From positions 65,067,853 through 65,131,852 of the forward strand of contig CM067316.1 in assembly GCA_034231615.1 (NCBI GenBank): a stretch of DNA of 64,000 nucleotides, given 5' to 3'. The notes under the pieces are model-generated. The model made no database searches. It was not told where the DNA came from and worked only from the letters and a program-made list of their open reading frames with translations. The stretch comes from Meghimatium bilineatum. Lineage: Eukaryota > Mollusca > Gastropoda > Stylommatophora > Philomycidae. Shown one piece after another: positions 54,250 through 64,000 of this stretch; position 1 is the stretch's first letter; each line of letters starts with the position of its first letter. A program made the position numbers and the translations under genes.

Positions 54250-56055
54250 GTGGGCGGCTATAACCATCTCCCATGTGCGTGCTGCTATAACCATCTCCCA
54301 TGTTTGGGCGCCTATAACCATCTCCTATTTGTGGGCTGCTGTTACCATCTCACATTTGTGGGCTGCTGTAACCATCTCACATTTGTGGGCGGCTGTAACC
54401 ATCTCACATTTGTGGGCTGCTGTAACCATCTCACATTTGTGGGCTGCTGTAACCATCTCACATTTTTGGGCGGCTGTAACCATCTCACAATTGTGGGCTG
54501 CTGTAATCATCTCCCATGTGTGGACTGCTGTAACCCTCTCACATTTGTTGGCTGCTGTAACCATGTCCCATGTGTGGGCGGCTGTAACTATCTCACATTT
54601 GTTGGCGGTTGTAACCATCTCACATTTGTGGGCGGCTGTAACCATCTCCTATTTCTTGCTGCTGTAACCATCTCACATTTTTGGGCGTCTGTAACCATCT
54701 CACATTTGTGGGCTGCTGTAACCATCTCACATTTGTGGGCTGCTGTAACCATCTCACATTTGTGGGCGGCTGTAACCATCTCACAATTGTGGGCTGCTGT
54801 AATCATCTCCCATGTGTGGACTGCTGTAACCCTCTCACATTTGTTGGCTGCTGTAACCATGTCCCATGTGTGGGCGGCTGTAACTATCTCACATTTGTTG
54901 GCGGTTGTAACCATCTCACATTTGTGGGCGGCTGTAACCATCTCCTATTTCTTGCTGCTGTAACCATCTCACATTTTTGGGCGTCTGTAACCATCTCACA
55001 TTTGTGGGCTGCTGTAACCATCTCACATTTGTGGGCTGCTGTAACCATCTCACATTTGTGGGCGGCTGTAACCATCTCACATTTGTGGGCTGCAGTAACC
55101 ATCGCACATTTGTGGGCGTCTGTAACCATCTCACATTTGTGGGTGGCTGTCAAAATATCACATTTGTTGGCTGCTGTAACCATCTCACATGTCAGGGCTG
55201 CTGTAACCATCTCACATGTCAGGGCGGCTGTAACCATCTCACATTTGTGGGCTGCTGTAACCATCCCACATTTGTGGGCTGCAGTAACCATCTCACATTT
55301 GTGGGCTTCTGTAACCATCTCACATTTGTGGGCTTCTGTAACCATCTCACATTTGTGGGCGGCAGTAACCATCTCACATTTGTGGGCTGCTGTAACCATC
55401 TCACATTTGTTGGCTGCTGTAACAATCTCACATTTGTGGGCTGCTGTAACCATCTCACATTTGTTGGTGGCTGTAACCATCTCACATTTGTTGGCGGCAG
55501 TAACCATCTCACATTTGTGGGCGGCTGTAACCATCTCACATTTGTGGGCTGCTGTAACCATCTCACATTTGTGGGCTGCTGTAACCATCTTACATTTATG
55601 GGCTGATGTAACCATCTCACATTTGTAGGCTGCTGTAACCATCTCACATTTGTGGCTGGTGTAACCATCTCACATTTGTGGGCTGCTGTAACAATCTCAC
55701 ATGTGTGGGCTGCTAAATATCTCACATTTGTGGGCGGCTGTAACCATCTCACATGTTTGGGCGGCTGTAACTGTCTCCTATTTGTTGGCTGCTGTAACCA
55801 TCTCACATTTGTGGGCTGCTGTAACCATCTCACATTTGTGGGCTGCTGTAACCATCTCACATTTGTGGGCTGATGTAACCATCTCACATTTGTAGGCTGC
55901 TGTAACCATCTCACATTTGTGGGCTGCTGTAACCATCTCACATTTGTGGGCTGCTGTAACCATCTCACATTTGTGGGCTGCTGTAACCATCTCACATTTG
56001 TGGGCTGATGTAACCATCTCACATTTGTGGGGGGGGCTGTAACCATCTCAAATTT
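54250..56055. repeat. 27-bp minisatellite, about 66 copies, 1.8 kb
   Basis: Core TGTAACCATCTCACATTTGT then GGGCTGC. Nine codons per unit leave long spurious frames on both strands. Higher-order structure: the distinctive unit TCCTATTTCTTGCTGCTG occurs at 54,649 and 54,945, and the eleven units between are duplicated in the same order (296 bp). A second shorter duplication is visible near 55,560-55,610 and 55,860-55,900 (GGGCTGATGTAACC, TTTGTAGGCTGC). Confidence 0.97.
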
Positions 56056-56257
56056 AATGCTGTTTACATGAAACGATTGAATGTGGAAACGGTTATTAAT
56101 ATTTAATGAAATATTGACCGATTGTTTTTATTTAAATCATAATCAGACAGAAGGCCCGTATTTTTTTTTAAAGGTGAGGAAGGGGTCAAGATTCCCATAT
56201 CTGATCTTAAAATGCATAGGAATGGCACACGTGATTGATAGCGAAATATTATTTATG

Positions 56258-56727
56258 GACCACATCTGGCCCTAGATGCCATTGTTAGTAGTCCCCCATG
56301 GACCACATCTGGCCCTAGATGTCATTGTTAGTAGTCCCCCATGGAGCACATCTGGCCCTAGATGTCATTGTTAGTAGTCCCCCATGGAGCAGATCTGGCC
56401 CTAGATGTCATTGTTAGTAGTCCCCCATGGACCACATCTGGCCATAGATGCCATTATTAGTAGTCCCCCATGGAGCACATCTGGCCCTAGATGTCATTGT
56501 TAGTAGTCCCCATGGACCACTTCTTGCCCTAGATATCATTGTTAGTTGTCCCCCAGGGACCACATCTTGCCCTAGATATCATTGTTAGTAGTCCCCCATG
56601 GACCACATCTTGCCGTATATGTCATTGTTAGTTGTCCCCCATGGACCACATCTTGCCCTAGATGTCATTGTTAGTTGTCCCCCATGGACCACATCTTGCC
56701 CTAGATGTCATTGTTAGTAGTCCCCGA
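56258..56727. repeat. 43-bp minisatellite
   Basis: About eleven copies at 43-bp spacing, core GATGTCATTGTTAGTAGTCC; copies with TCTTGCC and with TCTGGCC form separate blocks. Confidence 0.95.
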
Positions 56728-56799
56728 AGTAGATTTACACCTACTGTCATTTGTTGCTGAAACACACATCTATCGTTATAGATACCAGAAAGCATATCA

Positions 56800-57250
56800 A
56801 TATTCAATTCTCATATCAACATTGTGTTATAAATTCTCATATCAACATTGTGTTATCAATGTCAGACATGGACGCTACGTGCAAAATGAGATGTCTAAGA
56901 AAATCAGCAAACAGAACAAGAAGAGATCAGATGAAGAATAAAGAGATTACAAGAATTGTTGGAACAACATCTGTGCTCAAATATATTGAAAAGCAAAAAC
57001 TGAAATGTTTCGGTAACTTAATGAAAATGTTCCAATATTGGCCAGTGGCAAGAGTATATAACATGAAAATAGATATCACAAGAAGCAGAGGAAGATAAAA
57101 AAGAAAGTGGATTCAAGTAGTCACCAACTTTAGAGACATCATAATATTATTGCATATCAAGCGACCAAATCTGCCATAGCCTGAAAACCGATCGTCATTA
57201 AATCCTGCGACACCTCACAGCACAAGCAGAGGCAAGACAATACATGGATA
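56800..57250 (+). mobile_element. EN-RT retrotransposon C-terminal fragment
   Basis: Plus strand: SILISTLCYQCQTWTLRAK, then in the next frame CKMRCLRKSANRTRRDQMKN, KEITRIVGTTSVLKYIEKQK, LKCFGNLMKMFQYWPVARVY and NMKIDITRSRGR, with KRKWIQV beyond a stop. This matches the C-terminal half of the 41-42.5-kb family (FIPTLCYQCQTWTLT..EMKCLRKAVN.TRRDxxRNENIR...). A 26-bp two-copy duplication lies within the STLCYQ codons. No RT catalytic region. Confidence 0.8.
56804..56857. repeat. Two-copy duplication inside a retrotransposon frame
   Basis: AATTCTCATATCAACATTGT plus GTTAT occurs twice in tandem. The second copy continues in frame into CYQCQTWTL, so the first copy is the added one. Confidence 0.8.
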
Positions 57251-57515
57251 GACAATACACAGATCTCAGGAATCACAAATGATCAAATCACAAGCAACTG
57301 TTCATACATTGCGTCAGTAATTGACTCATTGACACATTCACTCATTCAGACAATCACACATTTAGTCCATCACACAATCGCACATTCAGACAATCACATA
57401 ATCACACAATCACATAATCACACAATCACATAATCACATAATCACACATTCAGACAATCGCATAATCACGCATTCACACAATCACATAATCACATAATCA
57501 CACATTCAGACAATT
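57251..57515. repeat. Degenerate repeat of CACACATTCAGACAATC and CATAATCA words
   Basis: From about 57,330 the sequence cycles through ACAATCACATAATCACACATT-like words of about 10 and 27 bp. To its left (57,251-57,330) nothing is recognised. Confidence 0.8.
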
Positions 57516-57570
57516 GTTTATACTAGGAAGAATTCGCTATTTTTGTCCCAGCATCATCATTCCAGATTAA

Positions 57571-57720
57571 GTGAAGAACAAGTGTGGAGACAGTGATAAA
57601 GTGAAGAACAAGTGTGGAGACAGTGATAAAGTGAAGAACAAGAGTGGAGACAGTGATAAAGTGAAGAACAAGAGTGGAGACAGTGATAAAGTGAAGAACA
57701 AGAGTGGAGACAGTGATAAA
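57571..57720. repeat. 30-bp minisatellite
   Basis: Five copies at exact 30-bp spacing, core GTGAAGAACAAGTGTGGAGA. It reads VKNKCGDSDK (or KNKSGDSDK) in one plus-strand frame, ten codons per unit; the frame opens at 57,571 and closes at 57,783 after IFVDFDETFLFDVM. No family recognised, so the frame is not called as a gene. Confidence 0.94.
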
Positions 57721-58409
57721 GAAGAAATGGCTCCATCAATTTTTGTAGACTTTGACGAGACATTTTTGTTCGATGTCATGTGAGTGTGGGGAATGTGAGA
57801 CGATAAAAGCTTATTCGTTTGTATTTTTTCTTATCAAAGTGCTAAAGTGACCTTTTAGAGAAATAAAACACACATATTACCCCCATACAACCCCTCTCCG
57901 TCTTGTTTTAATGTGTCTCTCTGCCTGTATTTCTTTTTCTTATGATCTCTCATACTCGCTTTTTCCCTATCTCAGTTTATTTCTCTCTTTTCGTTTTTTC
58001 TTTGTCTCTTATTTTCTCTTTTCTTGTATCTCTTTCTTTTTCTCTCTTTATTTCTCTCTCTTCATCTTCCTTTTTATCTCTCCCTTTCCCTTTCATTCTC
58101 TCTCTCTCCCTCGCACTCTCTCTCACTAAGATACACACACTCACCACATGACTTAAATATAAAGAACATCTGAACCGTGAGTAAATAATGTAATTTCGTA
58201 GGTCATACTGACTGCATTACCAGAACCCCGACTTCTACTATTTTCTGATGGTTGTAAAGCTTTTATATAACAAAATTGAACTAATGTTTGTGATTAAAAA
58301 AAGCGTGTTTTAAATGTACATTTGAATTCAACAATCAACCAATCCCTGAGTGGCAGAATGCATGATGTCATGTACAACAACCCATCATTTTACCAGCAGA
58401 CATATACAT
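57721..58409. other. Gene-free stretch, pyrimidine-rich in the middle
   Basis: 57,900-58,130 is strongly T/C-rich (TCTCTTT words). No gene recognised. Confidence 0.5.
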
Positions 58410-59598
58410 TTTCCACCCATGGTTTAGTGTCGCCATTGTCAACCCATGGTTTAGTGTCGCCATTGTCCACCCATGGTTTAGTGTCGCCATTGTCCACCCA
58501 TGGTTTAGTGTCGCCATTGTCCACCCATGGTTTAGTGTCGCCATTGTCCACCCATGGTTTAGTGTCGCCATTGTCCACCCAAGGTTTAGTGTCACCATTG
58601 TCCAAACATCGTTTAGTGTCGCCATTGTCCACCCCTGGTTTAGTGTCGCCATTGTCCGCCCATGGTTTAGTGTCGCCATTGTCCACCCATGGTTTAGTGT
58701 CGCCATTGTCCACCCATGGTTTAGTGTCGCCATTGTCCACCCATGATTTAGTGTCGCCATTGTCCACCCATGGTTTAGTGTCACCATTGTCCACCCATGG
58801 TTTAGTGTCGCCATTGTCCACCCATGGTTTAGTGTCGCCATTGTCCACCCATGGTTTAGTGTCGCCATTGTCCACCCAAGGTTTAGTGTCACCATTGTCC
58901 AAACATCGTTTAGTGTCGCCATTGTCCACCCCTGGTTTAGTGTCGCCATTGTCCGCCCATGGTTTAGTGTCGCCATTGTCCACCCATGGTTTAGTGTCGC
59001 CATTGTCCACCCATGGTTTAGTGTCGCCATTGTCCAGCCATGGTTTAGTGTCGCCATTGTCCACCCATGGTTTAGTATCGCCATTGTCCACCCATGGTTT
59101 AGTGTCGCCATTGTCCACCCATGATTTAGTGTCGCCATTGTCCACCCATGGTTTAGTGTCACCATTGTCCAAACATCGTTTAGTGTCGCCATTGTCCACC
59201 CATGGTTTAGTGTCGCCATTGTCCACCCATGGTTTAGTGTCGCCATTGTCCACCCATGGTTTAGTGTCGCCATTGTCCATCTATGGTTTAGTATCGCCAT
59301 TGTCCACCCATGGTTTAGTGTCGCCATTGTCCACCCATGGTTTAGTGTCGCCATTGTCCACCCATGGTTTAGTGTCGCCATTGTCCACCCATGGTTTAGT
59401 GTCGCCATTGTCCACCCATGGTTTAGTGTCGCCATTGTCCATCTATGGTTTAGTATCGCCATTGTCCACCCATGGTTTAGTGTCGCCATTGTCCACCCAT
59501 GGTTTAGTGTCGCCATTGTCCAGCCATGGTTTAGTGTCGCCATTGTCCACCCATGGTTTAGTGTCGCCATTGTCCAGCCATGGTTTAGTGTCGCAATA
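58410..59598. repeat. 27-bp minisatellite, about 44 copies, 1.2 kb
   Basis: Core CATGGTTTAGTGTCGCCATT then GTCCACC. Nine codons per unit, stop-free in three frames (a 425-codon spurious frame). A block of eleven units containing the distinctive CAAACATCGTTTAG and CCACCCCTGG units is duplicated at 297-bp spacing (58,581 and 58,878); a shorter six-unit block with CATCTATGGTTTAGTATC recurs at 59,278 and 59,440. Confidence 0.97.
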
Positions 59599-59719
59599 AC
59601 ACAATGTTCTACATAAAATCACCTCACATACGCAATGATTGTAACAGTTAAAATTCTGCAAATCGTGGTCGGCAGTCTCCTCTCGGTATCGACATTGTTC
59701 CTTTGCATTGAAAACAAGA

Positions 59720-59885
59720 GTAATTGAGAGTAATTTATTGAACTATTTAAGAATAATTGACAGTAAATTTATTGAACTATTTAAGAATAATTGACAGTAA
59801 ATTTATTGAACTATTTAAGAATAATTGACAGTAATTTATTGAACTATTTAAGAATAATTGACAGTAATTTATTGAACTATTTCAC
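59720..59885. repeat. About 37-bp minisatellite
   Basis: Four to five copies, core TTGAACTATTTAAGAATAAT then TGACAGTAA; AAATTTA and ATTTA length variants. Confidence 0.92.
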
Positions 59886-59919
59886 GATTAGATATTATAT
59901 ATCTTGATTGTCCTCTTAG

Positions 59920-60600
59920 CACACACCGGACATGTCGATATGTGCTCAGATCTCCGTTTCAATACATATCTCAGGGTATAATGGCTGATTGTTCCTGTTC
60001 TTGGTTGGTTCAGTGATCTTTTTGAAATTTGTATTAGGTCTTCGCTACGGGCTACGCTTCACTCTTAGTTCACGCATCCTCGATACGGAAACATGCTTGT
60101 GTATGAGAAAATCATATGATGGTGTGGACGTACACAGCGCACTAAGTATTTCTGCTCTGTACATGTCTATTATAGTGGTAACGCTAGTTAATTTGTCGAC
60201 TCGTTCGATTCCCTCCACACCCGCGTGTCCTGGGAAGGAAATTAGAGCGATTTTCAATAGAGATGTTCACTTGTTAACCTCTTGTAACTCCACTAATCCT
60301 CTACGTACATCACCTGTGTTGACTTTCTAAATCATGACACACTCAGTATGCATACATGGGAATAGGTTTGAGATTCAAGTCAGTTTAGCGTCTGCATTAC
60401 GGCAATACTTGCACCTTTAGACTTGTTGAGGTGTAGGTCCCACTGACTTCGTATACTGTTCTTCCTCATGATCTGGCAGCAAAAGCCCTTGCACACAGCT
60501 GATGCGGATGACCGACACATCCGTGTAAATCACAGTATATGAATCCTCGTCATGTTCACAGACGAGTGCCTTGACCTCAGCCTCCACATTCACGTTGACC
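59920..60600 (-). mobile_element. Jockey-like retrotransposon fragment, RNase H and tail
   Basis: Minus strand from 60,590: VNVEAEVKALVCEHDEDSY, first catalytic block VIYTDVSVIR (G of YTDGSV replaced by V), a decayed middle, then LISFPGHAGVEGIERVDKL (RNase H end) and RSEHISTCPVC, the tail. Same family as the fragments at 2.9-4.1 kb and 15.0-16.6 kb, which show YTDWSV and YTDGSV. Stops and frameshifts throughout. Confidence 0.82.
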
Positions 60601-60900
60601 TCACCTACACACCCACCTTGACCTCACCTTACACACCCATATTGACCTCAGCATCCACATCCACCTTGACCTCACCCTACACACCCACCTTGACCTCACC
60701 CTACACACGCACCTTGACCTCACCCTACACACTCACCTTGACCTCAGCATCCACATACACCTTGACCTCAGCATCCATATCCATCTTACCGTAGCATCCA
60801 CATTCACCTTAATCTCACCCTACACACCTACCGTGACCTCGCCCTACACACCTTGACCTCACACTACACACCCACATTGATCTCAGCATACACACCCACA
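60575..60900. repeat. 24-bp minisatellite growing out of RNase H codons
   Basis: About thirteen copies, core CACCTTGACCTCACCCTACA. The left end merges with the retroelement at GCCTTGACCTCAGCCTCCAC, which on the minus strand encodes VEAEVKA, the first RNase H segment. Copies drift away from that sequence to the right. Confidence 0.93.
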
Positions 60901-62209
60901 TTATACATCCTGAAAGACAATGGGCATATTAATTGATATTCCAAGAATCATTAGTGTACGAGACAATCCTGACACACAAGAGTTTCATTGATCATTTACA
61001 TTCATGTTTATGTATCCACCGTGTAGTTCATTGTGTATGAAATATACAACATATGAACGACATATGTATGAAATATACAACATGTGAACGACCTATGTGG
61101 ATGCTCTGTCCCGTGTGCACTCAACAGTTTACATACACCGACAGTTTCTTCTCTTGTTTTAGTTTGATGTAATGCTAACACTGGGACACGTCAAGCATAT
61201 CGATCGTGCCTGGTTCTAGCCATTTATCACCTCCATCCCTTCGAGAGGAACATTCCAGCAGATATCTGCCACTTATGCAAGGGAGATCAACAGGATTTGC
61301 TTTGGAAGTCTGGTCTGGACATTTCTAGGTTTATCTCCCGTATTCAACGCTTTACGATCACAATTACATCTGCTGGGATACAAGTGTGTTATTGGATGCA
61401 ACTTTTCATGATTCTGTGTGTGTGTGTGTGTTCATCTGTTTGTCTATGAGTGTGTTCATATATGTGTATATATGAGAGTGTGTTCATATGTTTGTCTAAG
61501 TGTGTGTGTGTGTGTGTGTGTATTCGTCTATTCATGTGTTTATGTCTGGGTGTGTTTATGTGTATTTATGTGCTTGTGTGTTTGTTGGCTCACATGTTTA
61601 GCTGTGTCAATGAGTGTTGGTTCATATGGTTTGATGCGTGTCTCTGTGCGATGTCTATCTAAAGTCTGTCGTCTCTGTGCGATGTCTACCTAAAGTCTCT
61701 CGTCTCTGTGCGATGGATGTTGCTTTAACGGGTATTTCGAGCCGCCTTGAGTGGATATTTATGTCCAGATATTTACGTTTTAGCGTTTGTTCTCAAACTC
61801 CCGCTGGATCTCTCTTGTAGCAGGACACATTCTCAAACTCCCGCTGGATCTCTCTTGTAGCAGGACAATGGTCTCACTAGATTTCCAGCAGGATGTAGCC
61901 CAGAGAAGGAAAAAACGTTATATCACCTTTTTGCGCTAATGGTGCAACACATCGAACTTTGGCGTTGGTAACTAATGCATTCAGTATTTTACCACTTTCA
62001 CTGAACGGTCGATGTCAGTAACCATATTGCTATTAGACCACCCGTACAACAGAACTGGTTCTCGTAATTACATGTTGCGCAACAAACTCAAAGCTAACCA
62101 ATGTCTCGCACTTTTGACCTATGTGCCGCTGTCTTACGTTGCTATCGGCATAGCCACAGACGGTCACGCACAAAGTCTGTTTATAATCGCACTTGTCAGT
62201 TCTAATCCA
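60901..62209. other. Gene-free stretch with short duplications
   Basis: TG microsatellite words at 61,415-61,600; GTCTCTGTGCGATGTCTACC unit two and a half times at 61,643-61,715; a 39-bp segment containing TCAAACTCCCGCTGGATCTC twice at 61,790-61,866. A frame at 62,012-62,210 is open on the plus strand and could hide a short exon, but I see no domain or convincing splice pair. Confidence 0.5.
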
Positions 62210-62330
62210 GTTTATATTATTGTCATAGTTTATATTATTGTCATAGTTTATATTATTGTCAGAGTTTATATTATTGTCATAGTTTATATTATTGTCAGAG
62301 TTTATATTGTTGTTGCGATTGTTATAACTG
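62210..62330. repeat. 18-bp minisatellite
   Basis: About seven copies of GTTTATATTATTGTCATA (CAGAG variant), ending about 50 bp before the exon acceptor. Confidence 0.95.
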
Positions 62331-62362
62331 ACACATGATAATGCTGTCTGTGAACTCATACA

Positions 62363-62378
62363 GATGTTTATTTCACAG
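62363..62378 (+). promoter_or_regulatory. Splice acceptor of the exon
   Basis: GATGTTTATTTCACAG; the AG at 62,377-62,378 is the only one giving an open frame into the exon. Confidence 0.75.
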
Positions 62379-63782
62379 ATGAAGTGTCTCTGCTGTCACC
62401 TGACTGGGATGATGACGGGAGCGAACCTGACATCCATCTGCTAGAAAAATTTGAGGAAGCTATCGCCGAGAGTAACAAGATCAAGGTCGCCAAACGTTCA
62501 GTCAAGCAGGCGCGTGTGGCATTTGCAGATGTCAACGAGAAACATGTCATGCAGAAATTGGTAGCTAAGAGACACGTGACACCAGCATTGACGAAATCTG
62601 ATTTCAAAAGAGCTAATGAAATCGACAGAGAACAACCGTTACTTACCGGAAAATCTCATCTTGTTGATAATTTCCGAGATTGTTCACAAATCAACATCTG
62701 CGCAGACTTGAGTTTATATAATCCTACTTCCTGTGATCGAATCGTTTCCTGTGCGCATGACCGTACACTGCCAAAAATAACTCCTATTCGCACATTTCCT
62801 GTGGCGATATCAAACGCGAGCACTTCCGAGAACAGCGAGAAAATGAGTTTCTCCCAGTGTCCAGTATTGTGCGATGAGGGTATCTCTAACAATCAAAATA
62901 TCGAATTATCAACGATTAAATATGTAGACTCGCCATCAGTGGATGATACTCTGTATGATTGGTACCTACCTCCACCACCTGTGTCCATGACGAATGCAGG
63001 TGTAAATGAAGACCGTTCATGTCTGCCTAATTTTAATCCACATTACGATACGCTAGTATCACCGCATGAAGAACTCTTGAACGGACCAAACTTCCAGAGA
63101 AACAAAAATGAAACTTTCATCATCAACACAAATAATATAGTTGAAGACGCCGTGAAGTCCGACTTGTCCAGTTACAGTGGCCACCAGGCATCCTGCTCTG
63201 TCGGTTGTTGTTCGTCTTGTATTGACGTCAACACATCCGGATCTTGCAGCGATAATGGATACGCCGACAGTGCGCATTGTCACAACGGCCCGTGTCACAA
63301 TATGACAGGTAAAGACAAACAGACTAAGCAGTCTCCAAACACTCATCAACAGAATCTCCAACACAAACAGCACGATATCGACCTGTATCAGCAAGCACAC
63401 TATCACAGTGGGAGTTCCAAACTTCCATCCGAGTTTCTTACAAACGCTAACCAACAGGTGAATAATCTACACTACCAGCAGCCACATTGTAACGCCGGTG
63501 TACACGGTAACTTTAACAGCAATCGGCGACTTCCTGATTATGTTACCATTGACCAGTGCTACACCGGCATGGACGATCCTGAATGCCGGACAATTTGTCT
63601 GATAGCCAACTTCGATGCTGGGAGCGGTCAAACTGACTCGGATCTACGTCACAGCCAAGGAGCTCGGGCTGGTGTTCCTGGGGAGGTTTCCAAAAAAGAG
63701 AAAGCGCCCCTGAGACGTGGAGTCACGGTTCGTCATATGTCCATGGTCCCAACCCAGGAGCAGCCGATGCATTTACTTTCAG
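62379..63782 (+). CDS. Internal exon, 1,404 bp, of an unrecognised hydrophilic protein
   Basis: Acceptor: pyrimidine-rich GATGTTTATTTCACAG, exon starts at 62,379. Donor: TTTCAG|GTAAGTCAGT, exon ends at 63,782. The reading frame is open throughout (468 codons exactly), entering in phase 1 and leaving in phase 1, so the exon is symmetric. There is no start methionine in this frame near the acceptor, so at least one upstream exon is needed. The protein begins DEVSLLSPDWDDDGSEPDIH, then a charged helix-prone segment (LEKFEEAIAESNKIKVAKRS), then long polar, low-hydrophobicity sequence with Cys-rich (SCSVGCCSSCIDVNTSGSC) and Gln/His-rich parts, and ends RRGVTVRHMSMVPTQEQPMH. No transmembrane segment or known domain is visible; most is probably disordered. 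Base composition is balanced and repeat-free, unlike the rest of the window. I do not recognise the family. Confidence 0.82.
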
Positions 63783-63791
63783 GTAAGTCAG
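63783..63791 (+). promoter_or_regulatory. Splice donor of the exon
   Basis: CAG|GTAAGT is a perfect consensus donor; the frame after it turns into purine-rich low complexity (REKEELW...), supporting the exon end here. Confidence 0.8.
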
Positions 63792-64000
63792 TGAGAGAGA
63801 AAGAGGAGCTATGGATCGAAGAGAAGGACAGAGTGGGGGGATAGCAGATGGCAAAGAGGGGAGGAAGGAGGGAAAGAGGGATAAACGGAGAGTGGTGGAT
63901 GAAAAGAAAGGGATGGAAAGAAAGTGAGACAAGGAAGAAATGAGAAAGGATGGAGGGAGGGGAGGGAAGAAGGGAAGAAGGGAGGACGGAAGGAGAGGAA
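63790..64000. repeat. Purine-rich intron start
   Basis: GA-rich low-complexity DNA (GAGAGAAAGAGG, GGAAGGAGGG words) running to the window edge. Confidence 0.9.

Noticed and set aside
54211-56046. Several 100-315-codon frames on both strands
   Set aside because: Stop-free 27-bp array; same reasoning.
57571-57783. Small gene encoding a VKNKCGDSDK repeat protein ending DFDETFLFDVM
   Set aside because: No methionine before the repeat other than an alternative start, no splice signals seen, and the repeat explains most of the frame.
58322-59599. Frames of 296-425 codons on both strands
   Set aside because: Stop-free 27-bp array; all frames cycle with nine-residue periods and have no flanking coding sequence.
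61130-61410. Possible RNase H-element tail with a CHLCKG zinc-knuckle-like string
   Set aside because: ADICHLCKGDQQD resembles such tails, but no other part of an element is recognisable nearby.
62384-63844. Single-exon gene of 486 codons starting at GTG
   Set aside because: GTG is not a plausible start here. The consensus acceptor just upstream and the perfect donor at 63,783 show an internal exon; the last 20 codons are intron.

Overview
This window is eukaryotic. It has almost no continuous coding sequence, and long gene-free stretches are filled by tandem repeats. It also holds many decayed non-LTR retrotransposons (families with an AP-endonuclease plus reverse transcriptase, and families with reverse transcriptase plus RNase H), a tRNA-derived SINE with target-site duplications, a hAT transposase relic, and one clean exon bounded by consensus splice signals. 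The retrotransposon families and repeat load suggest a marine invertebrate, probably a lophotrochozoan such as a mollusc. The phylum is an inference; no marker gene is present.

Layout. 1-2.2 kb: short minisatellites and an AAT microsatellite. 2.2-5.4 kb: an EN-RT remnant on the minus strand, then two plus-strand RT/RNase H elements, all carrying internal tandem arrays. 6.8-10.3 kb: a 19-bp array, then two large 36-bp arrays of the same monomer in opposite orientation. 11.6-13.4 kb: retroelement scraps and a hAT relic. 14.3-17.2 kb: arrays around a minus-strand RT/RNase H element. 20.6-23.5 kb: an EN-RT element on the minus strand with a 37-bp array and a SINE inside it. 23.7-31.6 kb: arrays and retroelement fragments. 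31.6-40.6 kb: arrays plus two minus-strand EN-RT fragments. 41-46.8 kb: two plus-strand RT elements, one invaded by a 97-bp piece of another. 47-60.9 kb: the largest arrays (five longer than 900 bp), with RT fragments between. 62.4-63.8 kb: a 1,404-bp internal exon encoding a hydrophilic, probably disordered protein that I do not recognise, followed by a purine-rich intron.

Main observation. At least thirteen minisatellites, and several two- or three-copy duplications, lie inside retrotransposon reading frames, and their monomers are pieces of the retrotransposon coding sequence (reverse transcriptase fingers, palm-to-thumb and C-terminal motifs, RNase H motifs). In two cases a related copy elsewhere in the window carries the same site as a single copy, so the pre-expansion state can be read directly. 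Dead retrotransposons therefore appear to be a main local source of new minisatellites. Why they expand so often is not explained by the sequence. The long open frames over arrays are by-products of stop-free monomers and are not annotated as genes.
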